Source: Poecilobothrus nobilitatus
Lineage: Eukaryota; Arthropoda; Insecta; Diptera; Dolichopodidae
Reading direction: 5' to 3'
Assembly (NCBI GenBank): GCA_947095535.1
Contig: OX352772.1
Span: 274,422,336-274,486,335 of the forward strand
DNA length: 64,000 bases
The position numbers and the translations under genes are program-made. Positions 18,509-29,559 of this stretch are shown in pieces (the first letter of the stretch is position 1; each line of letters opens with the position of its first letter). The notes under the pieces are model-generated. The model saw only the letters and a list, made by a program, of their open reading frames with translations. It did no database searches and was not told where the DNA came from.

Positions 18509-20293
18509 TATCAATAAATTTCAAACATCTTCTAAGGTCAATGTAAATTTATGGACAACAACTTGTTTCTTGTTATCATTATTCAGCTTAATTTTCGAAC
18601 AAGATGTAAACATCACACAATTTAGCGGCAAACCCGGCATGTATTTTGAAAACAATGGCAAAATCAAGTTGCTTAGCTCAAAGTGGAAAATTCTTTTGTA
18701 TTACGATCTAGAAACATACTGGTGGGAACTGAACGAAATTGATAAAGGCATTAAAAATTTAGAAACAATGTGCGCAGACCATTTAATAAAAAATTTAACA
18801 TTTTGTCTGGCTCATGTAAATCATCTTTCTAGTCAATTTCTTCGTCTTCAACAAAATAATGAAATTCTGTTTACAAATTATGCATATCACCAAAGAAAAG
18901 CAAGAGAAGCTTTAAACATTGTGGTAAACATTGAAAATGGTTTATTTGGTATACTCGCTCAAGAAGACGCCCAGAAATATGATCTGCAAATATCAGCATT
19001 AAGGGAATGATCAACAAATATATTCATTATTGAAAGATCAAACATCAACAATCAATTCAACTCTTAAATTGATGAAATTAAAGGATTCTCTGATTCAAAA
19101 TCAATTTAAAACATTAGAGAAACAACTGAACCAATTGCATAAAATGGAACAGAAGGAAATAGGAATACTGAGTTTAGTGTTACATTACTTAATGGCTATG
19201 AAAAGATACAAGGAAATTCAAGATGAACTTATAGCATCGTATATTAATGCAAAAACTCAAAAACATTATTTATTTTTAACAACCACCGAATTGATTCATC
19301 AACTTAAGTTAATAGGCAAAAACATACCGTATGGGACACAACTTCCCATTAAAGAGACATATCCAAATTTCTTACATGATATATTCGCCATATTGAATAG
19401 CAAAACGGCATTATCAGGAAAACGGCTAATAATTGAATTCAGCATACCTTTAGTCGATTCAAAAATATTTAATTCGTATAATCTTATTCCGTTACCTACG
19501 ATATATCAAACCAAGCACATCATAATTCGACCCAACATTAAGAATCTAGAAATAACCAGTGATAGAACTGATTACTGCGCAATATCAGAAACAGAAATTA
19601 CTAAATGCTTGCATACAACTGCATCAAGGATTTGCCAAATCTCCTCACCAATTTACGGATTAGAATCTCAGAAATATCGATGCGAAGTTACTCTGCTCAC
19701 ACAACATCGAAATTTTAAAGAAGACTGTGAATTCAATATTGCTGAACCAAGAACCAACCAATGGATTCCTCTTTCTAATGAAGGACAATATATTTTTGTC
19801 ACAATAGTACCACAAAATTTTATGTTAGAATGCGGAGAGTATTCAAAGCCAATCAAATTAGAAAATGAAGAAATTATAACTATACAACAAGGTTGTGCAG
19901 TGAATCATCCAACATATACCAGTAGCGGCTCACTCGTCTGTTCAGTCACGGATCTCAATTCAAAATGATGTTATACCTGTAATGAATCTGTCAGAATTTG
20001 GAACTTTAGTTGGAAATTTGAATCTTAGTCAACCAACATCAACCTTTGATGGAGATATATCCGATATCCAAAGAATCCTAGAAAAGCAACGTAACAAATT
20101 GACTGAAATGTCAAATAATTCGATGTAATTTAAGCCTGAACATCATGAATACGTTTTGATTTCCATCATTATTTTCATATTATTGCTTTTAATAGGTATC
20201 ACTGTATATAACAAAATTTGGACTAAGATTTTTAAGTGCAATTCATCAGCAACCTCCAAACCAGAGTTCAATATATTGGCCAAGGTTTACTGA
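18509..20293 (+). pseudogene. Env gene of BEL element, baculovirus-F-like, more complete copy
   Basis: In frame with pol, it has a signal-like LWTTTCFLLSLFSLIF, then IKLLSSKWKILLYYDLETYW (the 'LYSSTWxLVVYIDL' opening of insect F proteins), a basic HQRKAREALNIV site near the position of the F cleavage site, and NGLFGILAQEDAQKYD, which resembles the fusion-peptide region of baculovirus F and insect errantiviral env. A one-base frameshift at about 19,006 precedes the long ectodomain frame (19,030-19,968). A further frame break, a stop and a transmembrane segment near 20,150-20,215 follow as in copy 1. It is defective. Cleavage and fusion roles are inferred from family resemblance. Confidence 0.8.
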
Positions 20294-20350
20294 AGAACGT
20301 ATACCAGCAGCAAGTCAAAGTACGGTTTTATAGGTTCTTGGTGGGCGGAA

Positions 20351-20764
20351 TGTTCAAATTACTTTAGTCAATTTAAGTTACGATTTGAAATTTACCATTT
20401 TTAGTAATAAATAAAAATTTCTTTAACAAGTAAACGTTATGCAATGGTTTTCGCTGACGCTGCATTTTTATGCATAAAAATTAAATGTTTGAATGAAATA
20501 CAATATTGTATTAAGTAAATCAACTTATGTTAAATCAAATGTATGTAATGTAAACTGTTGTTGTAAAATTTTAATGTAGATTTAAAGTAATGTAGGTCAG
20601 TACAAAAATATTTCAAATTTATAATACGGAAAATAATTGTACTACATTTGTAACGATATTCAAGGTGTAATTAATCCTGATTTTAGTATTTAATTTATAT
20701 ATAAAGATGTAAATTTATAATAATTAGACAGAACAAAATAAACAGTTTATTATTAAACAAAACA
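20351..20764 (+). repeat. BEL right LTR, second copy
   Basis: 414 bp, about 5 differences from 11,811-12,224 by eye; followed by ACACC at 20,765-20,769 and Polinton sequence. Confidence 0.92.
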
Positions 20765-20769
20765 ACACC

Positions 20770-20899
20770 AAATAATTTTATTTATTTTAGGACGAATAAC
20801 TGCATTTCTATTTTCTATTAAGTTACGAATAAATGTAGTTTTACCACAACACGATGGTCCCGCTACCATCATTGTGAAAGGATGATATAACATAGTCAT
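20770..20899 (-). pseudogene. Polinton ATPase N-terminus with Walker A (B2)
   Basis: Same as 12,230-12,359 with GPSCCGKTTFI; cut by the BEL copy. Confidence 0.85.
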
Positions 20900-20948
20900 T
20901 ATAAACTAAAAAGTAAACGCACTCTCGGTTATATTTATAGTAAAATCA

Positions 20949-21299
20949 ATGTATAAAATCATGATAATTCAAAAATATTTAGTCATTTCATTACTACACT
21001 TTGCCATGGAAAGAAATCATTTTGTAATAGTCGATTTACAATTTTCACGAGGAAATGAAAAACAATATTTTTTAAAAGAATTGGCAGCTGTGGAAAAAGG
21101 AAGTTTAGTTCCACTTATATTTCACTTTAAACCACCATATTCTGAAGAAGAACTTAATACTGATACAAAATATCAAAATCAGTATTGTGAAAGGAATTTC
21201 AACGGATTAAAGTGGAGTGATGGTGTAATTGAATATACAGAAATGCCAGCTGTTCTAAAACACTATTTTCAACCTTTTGAGAAAATTTTCGTAAAATGA
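20949..21299 (+). CDS. Conserved small Polinton protein, 116 aa (copy 2)
   Basis: Translation identical to the ORF at 12,409-12,759, with the same upstream spacing to the ATPase start. It lies in the duplicated block, so the open frame reflects duplication rather than independent conservation. Confidence 0.6.
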   Translation: MYKIMIIQKYLVISLLHFAMERNHFVIVDLQFSRGNEKQYFLKELAAVEKGSLVPLIFHFKPPYSEEELNTDTKYQNQYCERNFNGLKWSDGVIEYTEMPAVLKHYFQPFEKIFVK

Positions 21300-21520
21300 G
21301 AGCAAAAAACATTTTTTTTTAGAAATATATCTTGTTAAACCAAATATAATAGATCTTACCCAAAATATGATATCGCTATATAAAATTGACGACTTTACAT
21401 CAATGTGTCCTATACATAATAACACAAACAACACAACAAACTGTAAAATTAAATATACTTGTATATATGTATTTACTAAAAACGAACAAATTATAAAACA
21501 AAGATAAATTAAAAATAAAA

Positions 21521-21730
21521 ATGAAAAACGTACGATTTAATAAGAACGTTCAAATTTTTAACATGTACACATGGAATTTTGCATATAGAGCTGCTCGAAA
21601 AAGTGTGTAGGAACAATATGCTAGAGATCGATGCAGATTTCAAAAACGTATCACAAATATAGATAACATAATTTCTAAAATTCTTACAAACCATCACCGA
21701 GAATACATATATAAAATAAGATTTCTATAA
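21521..21730 (+). pseudogene. 69-codon Polinton ORF with TAG at codon 30 (copy 2)
   Basis: Same nonsense codon (21,608-21,610) as at 13,068-13,070, so the mutation predates the duplication. Confidence 0.65.
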
Positions 21731-21893
21731 AATAAATAAATACATATGTTAAAAACAATTTATTAAAAACTCATAATAAAAATTTTTATTTTGCAAAAAT
21801 TATCCTTTTTCATTTAGAATTATTACAAAAGCAAAAAAATTATCATTTAAAATCTTATATTTATACTTATACTTACCTCTAACCTGTTGAAGA

Positions 21894-22334
21894 TCAAGGT
21901 CAAGATCAATATTTACTGCACCTCTTTATTTTATATCAAGTATTTTGCACATATTATTATTAATGTCAAAGTCAAGTTAAACATTTGCTTTTCTTTTTCT
22001 TTTTTCACCCTTACAAAAAAATAATTTTTCAACTTAATGTTTATAAAAAAAAAAGCATGTTGCGCATAATATGCACTATATGTATCTATCTACATTTTTC
22101 ATTCTGTTTTACTGTTTTACTGTTTTGCTTCAACAAACTGAAAATTCACGGTCAAGGTTAATATTTGATTTTTCAATTTTTTTTTTTATCTTTACAAAAT
22201 AAAATATCCTTTTTCATTTTTATAAAGAAAAGTATCTTGCGCATAACAATAATAAATATATAATATATATTATATAATATATTTTCACAATTTTATTTTA
22301 ACGTTTTGCTTCAGTAATGTTAAGTTCAAGGTCA
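21894..22334 (+). promoter_or_regulatory. TCAAGGTCA sites (block B2)
   Basis: Exact matches at 21,894-21,902 and 22,326-22,334. A third site is TCAAGGTTA at 22,152-22,160 (one mismatch). Confidence 0.45.
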
Positions 22335-22339
22335 ACTTT

Positions 22340-23396
22340 AAAATCTAGTAAATATAACATCTACCATACATTCTTCTTTTTTATTTTGCAAAAAAACATT
22401 TATAAAATTCATTTTTATACTTACCCTTATTTATTTATTTTAACATTATTCTCTCTAAAAACAAAAATCACTCAAACGGAACCCCCTATTTTAATATACT
22501 CAATATTACATTTTTATAACAAACAATATCTTTTTTTAAATTTAATCATATAACTCACAGATATAAAAATTTCAAACAACCCTTCATTTATAAACTCAAA
22601 TTAACATATAACTTACAATGAACTCTATAGCGTAAGGGTTAAAGAGTTCACATTTTTAAAATTTATATTCCAATAGTACCACGGTTCAAATCCCCTTATA
22701 TCCAATATTTCTTTTATTCTATTTTCAATTTATCCCTTACTTAAAACAATGATCGTCATTCCCTCTTTTATAATTAACCCTCTATCATATTCCTTAAATC
22801 ATGCAAGCGTGACACTCTACACACAATTTTTATGCACCCCTCACCGAAACAAAAATAAAATCACTACACCTACATATCTACATCAGACAATCAACTCCCT
22901 CCCCTACACAAATTACTTAAATTATTAGGCCATCTATCAGGTCAAATACCTCTTCCATAACAGCTACACCTTAATATTTATATAGTCTCTCTCTCTCTCT
23001 ACTTATTCAATATTCAACACCCCTCTCTTTACCTATTAAATTTTCTCTATACTAATAACTTAACCCTTTCCTAATTAATATTCACCCCTTCTCTCAACAC
23101 ATAACATTTTCTTTATAGTAATATTAATAACTTCCCCCCTACATTAATATTTCACCCCTACACACATATATTAAAATCACTCAAACATAACACCCTCCTA
23201 CTCTCTAGCTAGACATTCCCACGCACCACATACACTAATATCTCACCCCTATACAAATAAATCAAAATCACTCAAGCGTGGCACCCCTACTCATTATTCT
23301 TCCCCCAATTACCAACTAATACTAACTCCCTCCACATAAATTGCTTTAAATCACTCAACCAGAATGACCTACTAATTAATATTCACCCCTGACACA
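22340..23396. other. G-poor non-coding block (B2)
   Basis: Near-identical to 13,930-15,066 including the tRNA-like boxes (B box GGTTCAAATCC at 22,683-22,693). It ends at CACCCCTGACACATCA, where the inverted C arm would start but a LINE ORF1 fragment begins instead. Confidence 0.6.
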
Positions 23397-23397
23397 T

Positions 23398-23945
23398 CAC
23401 TTGCGCATCTTCATTCAAACTAGTGCTATCTCTTTCTCACACGGAATTCCCAGGCCAAATCGACCTAATACTTCCTTTTATCATTACGTTCCAGCTTCCT
23501 TACACGCTTGTTCCACTCGTCAGCTGACCAATTGGTACCAAACCTTAAAATTGGCTGACTACCATCTTTGTTTAATATTGCACCATTCATGCACTTCTTA
23601 GTTGATATGGAATCATTTTTGTTGGCCTTAAGATCATATAAATCTTGCATAAGTTTTACGCAAAAAGAGTTGATTTTGTTAAACTTGTTGTTCAAATTAA
23701 CACTTAAATACTAAAGGGAATTTTTTTCTAAATGCGAATTTATTGATTCAAGTTGTGATTTAAAATCAATACATTCACAATTACCTTTGTCTTTCTTTGA
23801 CTGTTCAAGGTTTTAAGTGAAAACTTTTTCATTAAACTGCTGCTTGATAAATCATCTTTTTTAAGTGTAGATTTTTCTTGACTTTTTTTATATTTGTCAG
23901 ATGAGTATTATAATTGTGCCTAAATGTGATTTAATAAGTCTGATT
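23398..23945 (-). pseudogene. LINE ORF1 coiled-coil fragment
   Basis: On the minus strand several frames give lysine- and serine-rich, coiled-coil-like protein (SDKYKKSQEKSTLKKDDLSS, KFNKINSFCVKLMQDLYDLK, LRFGTNWSADEWNKRVRKLE). This style matches ORF1 of CR1-group LINEs elsewhere in the window. It is frameshifted, has no start, and abuts Polinton blocks on both sides. Confidence 0.4.
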
Positions 23946-23947
23946 TC

Positions 23948-24135
23948 TCAAGTCTGGTATTGCATTAAAATATTCAAGTTCTTTAATCTTTGATTTTTAT
24001 ACCCCAAATAATTTTATTTATTGTAGGACGAATAACTGTATTTCTATTTTCTATTAAGTTACGAATAAATGTAGTTTTACCACAACACGATGGTTCCGCT
24101 ACCATCATTGTGAAAGGATGATATAACATAGTCAT
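23948..24135 (-). pseudogene. Polinton ATPase N-terminus, not split by BEL (B3)
   Basis: ATG at 24,135. The P-loop reads AEPSCCGKT here (GGT of the triplet changed: ACCATCGTG region gives E for G). It continues through the BEL target site (IIWG) and, after a frameshift, KELEYFNAIPDL. This copy shows the empty site (TATACCCCAAATAATTTT) for the BEL insertion. It is truncated at about 23,948 by the LINE fragment. Confidence 0.75.
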
Positions 24136-24184
24136 TATAAACTAAAAAGTAAACGCACTCTCGGTTATATTTATAGTAAAATCA

Positions 24185-24504
24185 ATGTATAAAATCATGA
24201 TAATTCAAAAATATTTAGTCATTTCATTACTACACTTTGCCATGGAAAGAAATCATTTTGTAATAGTCGATTTACAATTTTCACGAGGAAATGAAAAACA
24301 ATATTTTTTAAAAGAATTGGCAGCTGTGGATAAAGGAAACCACCATATTCTGAAGAAGAACTTAATACTGATGCAAAATATCAAAATCAGTATTGTGAAA
24401 GGAATTTCAACGGATTAAAGTTTAATGATGGTGTAATTGAATATCCACAAGAGCCAGCTGTTCTAAAACACTATTTTCAACCTTTTGAGAAAATTTTCGT
24501 AAAA
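24185..24504 (+). pseudogene. 116-aa Polinton ORF with internal deletion (copy 3)
   Basis: Begins like the 116-aa ORF but lacks about 35 bp after AAVDKGN, which shifts the frame. The remaining part (KPPYSEEEL equivalent, FNGLKFNDG) is out of frame and the original stop is changed. Confidence 0.7.
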
Positions 24505-24740
24505 GGAGAGCAAAAAACAAATTTTTTAAAAAATATCTTGTTAAACCAAATATAATAGATTTTACCCAAAATATGATATCGCTATATAAAATTGACAACT
24601 TTACATTAATGTGTCCTATACACAATAACACAACAAACTCTAAAATTAGATGTGCCGCTAAAAACAGTTTGAATATACTTGTATATATGTATTTACTAAA
24701 AACGAACAAATTATAAAACAAAGATAAATTAAAAATAAGA

Positions 24741-24950
24741 ATGAAAAACGTACGATTTAATAAGAACGTTCAAATTTTTAACATGTACACATAGAATTTT
24801 GCATATAGAGCTGCTCGAAAAAGTGTGTGGGAACAATATGCTAGAAATAAATGCAGATTTCAAAAACGTATCACAAATATAGATTACATAATTTCTAAAA
24901 TTCTTACAAACCAACACCGAGAATACATATATAAAATAAGATTTCTATAA
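24741..24950 (+). pseudogene. 69-codon Polinton ORF with TAG at codon 18 (copy 3)
   Basis: The codon before NFAYRAARKS is TAG at 24,792-24,794; Trp30 is intact here. So this copy was inactivated independently of copies 1 and 2. Confidence 0.65.
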
Positions 24951-25113
24951 AATAAATAAATAAATATGTTAAAAACAATTTCTTAAAAACTCATAATAAA
25001 AATTTTTATTTTGCAAAAATTATCCTTTTTCATTTAGAATTATTACAAAAGCAAAAAAATTATCATTTAAAATCTTATATTTATGCTTATACTTACCTCT
25101 AACCTGTTGAAGA

Positions 25114-25688
25114 TCAAGGTCAATTTACTGCACCCCTTTATTTTATATCAAGTATTTTGCCCATATTATTATTAATGTCAAAGTCAAGTTAAACATTTGC
25201 TTTTCTTTTTTCTTTTTCACCCTTACAAAAAATAATTTTTCAACTTAATTTTTATAAAAAAAAAAGTATGTTGCGCATAATATGCACTATATGTATCTAT
25301 CTACATTTTTCATTCTGTTTTAATGTTTTGCTTCAACAAACTCAAAATTCACGGTCAAGGTCAATATTTGATTTTTCAATTTTTTTTTTCTTTTTTATCC
25401 TTACAAAATAAAATATCCTTTTTTATTTTTATAAAGAAAAGTATCTTGCGCATAACAATAATAAATATATAATATATCTTCAACAAACTGAAAATTCACG
25501 GTCAAGGTCAATATTTGATTTTTCATTTTTTTTTCTTTTTTATCCTTACAAAATAAAATATCCTTTTTTATTTTTATAAAGAAAAGTATCTTGCGCATAA
25601 CAATAATAAATATATCATATACATTATATAATATATCTTCAGAACTTTATTTTAACCTTTTGCTTCAGTAATGTTAAGTTCAAGGTCA
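25114..25688 (+). promoter_or_regulatory. Cluster of four TCAAGGTCA sites (block B3)
   Basis: Exact at 25,114-25,122, 25,355-25,363, 25,502-25,510 and 25,680-25,688, the same spacing as in block B1. Confidence 0.5.
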
Positions 25689-25689
25689 A

Positions 25690-26838
25690 CTTTAAAATCT
25701 AGTAAATATAACATCTACCATACATTCTTCTTTTTTATTTTGCAAAAAAATATTTATAAAATTCATTTTTATACTTACCTTTATTTATTTTAATATTATT
25801 ATTTTCCTTAAATTTTTTATAAAACAAAAAACATATTATTTACCTATTTTTATACTTACCCTTATTTATATATTTTAACATTATTCTCTCTAAAAACAAA
25901 AATCACTCAAACGGAACCCCCTATTTTAATATACTCAATATTACATTTTTATAACAAACAATATCTTTTTTTAAATTTAATCATATAACTCACAGATATA
26001 AAAATTTCAAACAACCCTTCATTTATAAACTCAAATTAACATATAACTTACAATCAACTCTATAGCGTAATGGTTAAATAGTTCACATTTTTAAAATTTA
26101 TATTCCACTAGTAGCACGGTTCAAATCCCCTTATATTCAATATTTCTTTTATTCTATTTTCAATTTATCCCTTACTTAAAACAATGATCGTCATTCCCTC
26201 TTTTATAATTAACCCTCTATTATATTCCTTAAATCATGCAAGCGTGACACTCTACACACAATTTTTATGCACTCCTCACCAAAACAAAAATAAAATCACT
26301 ACACCTACATATCTACATCAGACAATCAACTCCCTCCCCTACACAAATTACTTAAATTATTAGGCCATCTATCAGGTCAAATACCTCTTCCATAACAGCT
26401 ACACCTTAATATTTATATAGTCTCTCTCTCTCTCTACTTATTCAATATTCAACACCCCTCTCTTTACTTATTAAATTTTCTCTATACTAATAACTTAACC
26501 CTTACCTAATTAATATTCACCCCTTCTCTCTACACATAACATTTTCTTTATAGTAATATTAATAACTTCCCCCCTACATTAATATTTCACCACTACACAT
26601 ATATATTATTAAAATCACTCAAACATAACACCCTCCTACTCTCTAGCTAGACATTCCCACACACCACATACACTAATATCTCACCCCTATACATATATAT
26701 CTAAATCACTCAAGCGTGACACCCCTACTCATTATTCTTCCCCCACTTATCAACTAATAGTAACCCCCTCCACATAAATTCCTTTAAATCACTCAACCAG
26801 AATGACCTACTAATAAATATTCACCCCTGACGCATCTC
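25690..26838. other. G-poor non-coding block (B3)
   Basis: Third copy of 13,930-15,066, with the tRNA-like B box at 26,118-26,128. No gene seen. Confidence 0.6.
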
Positions 26839-26842
26839 AGTA

Positions 26843-27497
26843 AAAGAGCAAAACAGTAAAACAGAATGAAAAATGTAGATAGATACATATAGAGCATATT
26901 ATGCGCAACATACTATTTTTTTTATAAAAAAATAGTATTTTATTTATTAAATTGAAAAATTATTTTTTGTAAGCGTGAAAAAAAAGAAAAGAAAAGCAAA
27001 TGTTTAACTTGACTTTGACATTAATAATAATATGTGCAAAATACTTGATGTAAAATAAAGAGGTGCAGTAAATATTGATGTTGACCTTGATCTTCAACAG
27101 GTTAGAGGTAAGTATAAGCATAAATATAAGATTTTAAATGATAATTTTTTTGCTTTTGTAATAATTCTAAATGAAAAAGGATAATTTTTGCAAAATAAAA
27201 ATTTTTATTATGAGTTTTTAATAAATTGTTTTTAACATATTTATTTATTTATTTTATAGAAAGCTTATTTTATATATGTATTCTCGGTGTTGGTTTGTAA
27301 GAATTTTAGAAATTATGTAATCTATATTTGTGATACGTTTTTGAAATCTGCATCTATCTCTAGCATATTGTTCCCACACTAATTTTACACATTGCGGCAC
27401 ATCTAATTTTACAGTTTGTTGTGTTGTTTGTGTTATTATGTATAGGACACATTAATGTAAAGTCGTCAATTTTATATAGCGATATCATATTTTCAGA
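26843..27497. repeat. Right arm of inverted duplication (Polinton block C2)
   Basis: Copy of the C1 arm starting AGTAAAAGAGCAAAACAGT, with a small deletion that removes most of the 69-codon ORF at GTTCCCACAC. A TCAAGGTCA site lies on its minus strand at 27,082-27,090. Confidence 0.8.
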
Positions 27498-27963
27498 AAA
27501 TCACCATCCTTTATTAGTAGTAATAGATGACATGATGTTGGATTCAAGTAATAAAAGTTTTTGCGAATTGTTTACTAGAGGTTCGCATCATAGGAACTTA
27601 TCTGTAATATTTACAACTCAAAATGTGTTTCATCAGCGAAAATTTTCAAGAGGTATTTCTCTCAATTGTAAATATTTGGTACTTTTTAAAAACCCCAGAG
27701 ACAAGTCACAGATTCTAACATTGTCACGACAAATTTATCCGAATAAAATGAAAGAATTCCAAAAAGTATATATTCCAAAGGTATATAACTTAAGTAACGT
27801 TACGACCACACGGTTATATATTTATAGATCTTAGTCAAGCTATTTAGATTGAGAAGTGATATATTTGGAGAGAATTTTTGTTTTTGTGAAAAAGAAGATT
27901 TAGATAATTTAAGTGAGAAATATGAAGGAAAACCAACATATATTGCATCTATTAAAAAACTCT
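27498..27963 (+). pseudogene. Polinton packaging ATPase lacking Walker A (C2)
   Basis: Same truncated ATPase as in C1 (Walker B VVIDDMM, TRGSHHRNLSVIFTTQ), with an added short duplication at TATATTCCAAAGGTATAT (about 27,768-27,786) that shifts the frame before the RPHGY region. The shared deletion of Walker A shows C1 and C2 are copies of one already defective element. Confidence 0.85.
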
Positions 27964-28200
27964 AAGCCGAAATTCCAAAAAATTATTATGAAACATTGCG
28001 ACCCTGAAGTAATAAAAACATTGTGTGAAATAGCGTTGAATATATTGAAAGGTAATTGTAATATGAATAAAAAAGCAATAAACAAATTGAAAAAGTATAA
28101 AAAGGAGTTGAGATTGTTAATTTGTCATAAAAAGTCTTTATTAGTAAGCAATTTCTGCTGCAAAATCAGGGAAACATTGCGGAAAAAGGAAATTTATTAA
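27922..28200 (+). CDS. Conserved basic Polinton protein, 92 aa (C2)
   Basis: Translation identical to 16,262-16,540. Open, but within a duplicated defective element; function unknown, lysine-rich C-terminus. Confidence 0.65.
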   Translation: MKENQHILHLLKNSKPKFQKIIMKHCDPEVIKTLCEIALNILKGNCNMNKKAINKLKKYKKELRLLICHKKSLLVSNFCCKIRETLRKKEIY

Positions 28201-28297
28201 AAATGTACAATTGTATAAAACTGATACTGAAGATATTATAACCGTACCTTAGATAGCCCAAGTCCAAATAAAGCATGACAACATACAAATAAAGCAT

Positions 28298-29071
28298 GAC
28301 TTTTACATTACATTACTTAGTGATTCTTCTATGAATTACTATCCTGAAAATACGTTGTCATCTTTTACAAATAAACTAAATAAGTATATGTGTGATTCTA
28401 ATTGGAAAGTCGGTTTTAAAGTTTCTGAAATTTATGTTAATGATTTTATTCCAAATGCATATGGCGAAGATTGGGTGAAAAGTACCCAGGTATATATTAA
28501 GGGTATGAAAGATAAAGATTTAATAGCAGTCGGTACAACGTACATTCCATATGATGAAAAACAAATGTTATGTGATTGGAAGTTTTTTCTATTGCCGACA
28601 CTAATTCAAAATATTAGGCCATTACAAAGATTTTCAAGAAAAGAAGTTGAACGACAACTGAAAACCCGAAAATTTCTCTTATTCATTAGATTTTAAAAGG
28701 ACTTTTAAAAACATGTTTCAATCAAGTATCATCGAAAATGGTAGATTTTAAGAAATTTAAACCACGTGTAATAGAAGATTTCAAAATGTTTTTAGATGGT
28801 GTGCAATTAATTCCAATTATTAAACCAGATATGTTTTCTATATACTTGGATATTATTGAACCACAAAATATAGCTGATAAAAATGTTAGATGTTTGAGAA
28901 CTATCTGATACTAATGATATAGTAAAAAACTTCAGAAACATTCAATATTGTAAAGTAGAGAAATCATTTAATAGTATTTCAATACTTTTAAGTGATAAAT
29001 ATGGTTACAAAGTAAATTTTTCCAATAGTTCAATTCCTACAAAAATTGTATTGTATTTTAAAAAAGTATAA
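28298..29071 (+). pseudogene. Polinton minor capsid (penton-like) protein (C2)
   Basis: Same opening as C1 (DFYITLLSDSS, then NWKVGFKVSEIYVNDF). About 71 bp are deleted at 28,668, joining QLKTR to KFLLFIRF and giving a stop at 28,694. Downstream frames carry PDMFSIYLDIIEPQ and the C-terminal KYGYKVNFSNSSIPTKIV. The gene lies directly before the core-like and major capsid genes, as in Polintons. Confidence 0.8.
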
Positions 29072-29109
29072 ATAAAGCATGTCATTGTAGAAAAATACAT
29101 CATTTCAAA

Positions 29110-29558
29110 ATGAATCGAGTATATTATAAGTATTATTTGATTCAGTCAAGAAGAGGTTTAGAAGATATTGGTCATTTGTTTTACTCAGGTCTGCCGTATC
29201 AAAGATAACGAGGATTAGGAAGTTTTTCGGTGGATTAATTAGATATTTAAAACCAATATTAAGTTCAGGTGTAAAAATATTAAAGAACGAAGCTATAAGC
29301 TTTGGTATTAATGCATTATCTGATATTGCATTAGGTGCAAATGTCAAGGAAGTGGTGAAAGATCGTGGTAAAGAAATTGTTAAAAATATCAGACGTGGCG
29401 CTGTTCGAAAACTTAATGAAATGTATGGATCTGTGAAAAAGAAAAGAAATATAAAAACTAAAACTATAAAAAGACCAGTTTTAAAAGGTTTAAGTTATTT
29501 AATAAGAAAACTACGCCAAGTTAAGAGCAAAAATAGAAAAAAAGATATTTTTGATTAA
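29110..29558 (+). pseudogene. Small Polinton core/membrane-like protein with stop codon
   Basis: 148 codons from ATG 29,110, interrupted once by TAA at codon 33 (29,206-29,208) after FYSGLPYQR. The rest is open: RGLGSFFGGLIRYLKPIL, SGVKILKNEALSFGINAL, NVKEVVKDRGKEIVKNIRR and a strongly basic tail. This glycine-rich, amphipathic plus basic layout (YxxQSxxG...RGxGSFxGGLxRxLxPxLxSG) is that of the small protein preceding the major capsid gene in Polintons and adintoviruses, sometimes compared with adenovirus pVI/pX. Its stop ends 2 bp before the capsid ATG. Confidence 0.7.
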
Positions 29559-29559
29559 A

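Larger units (their letters stand above)
17661..20764 (+). mobile_element. 3' part of BEL element, second copy
   Basis: Matches 9,514-12,224 of the full element almost base for base, is followed by the same ACACC plus Polinton ATPase flank, and lacks everything 5' of the integrase core. It is therefore part of a segmental duplication, not a new insertion. It keeps about 393 bp of env that the first copy has lost. Confidence 0.92.

Noticed and set aside
22317..22553. 78-codon plus-strand frame MLSSRSTLKSSK...
   Set aside because: Lies in the G-poor non-coding block and has no protein-like features; the frame is lost in the other copies.
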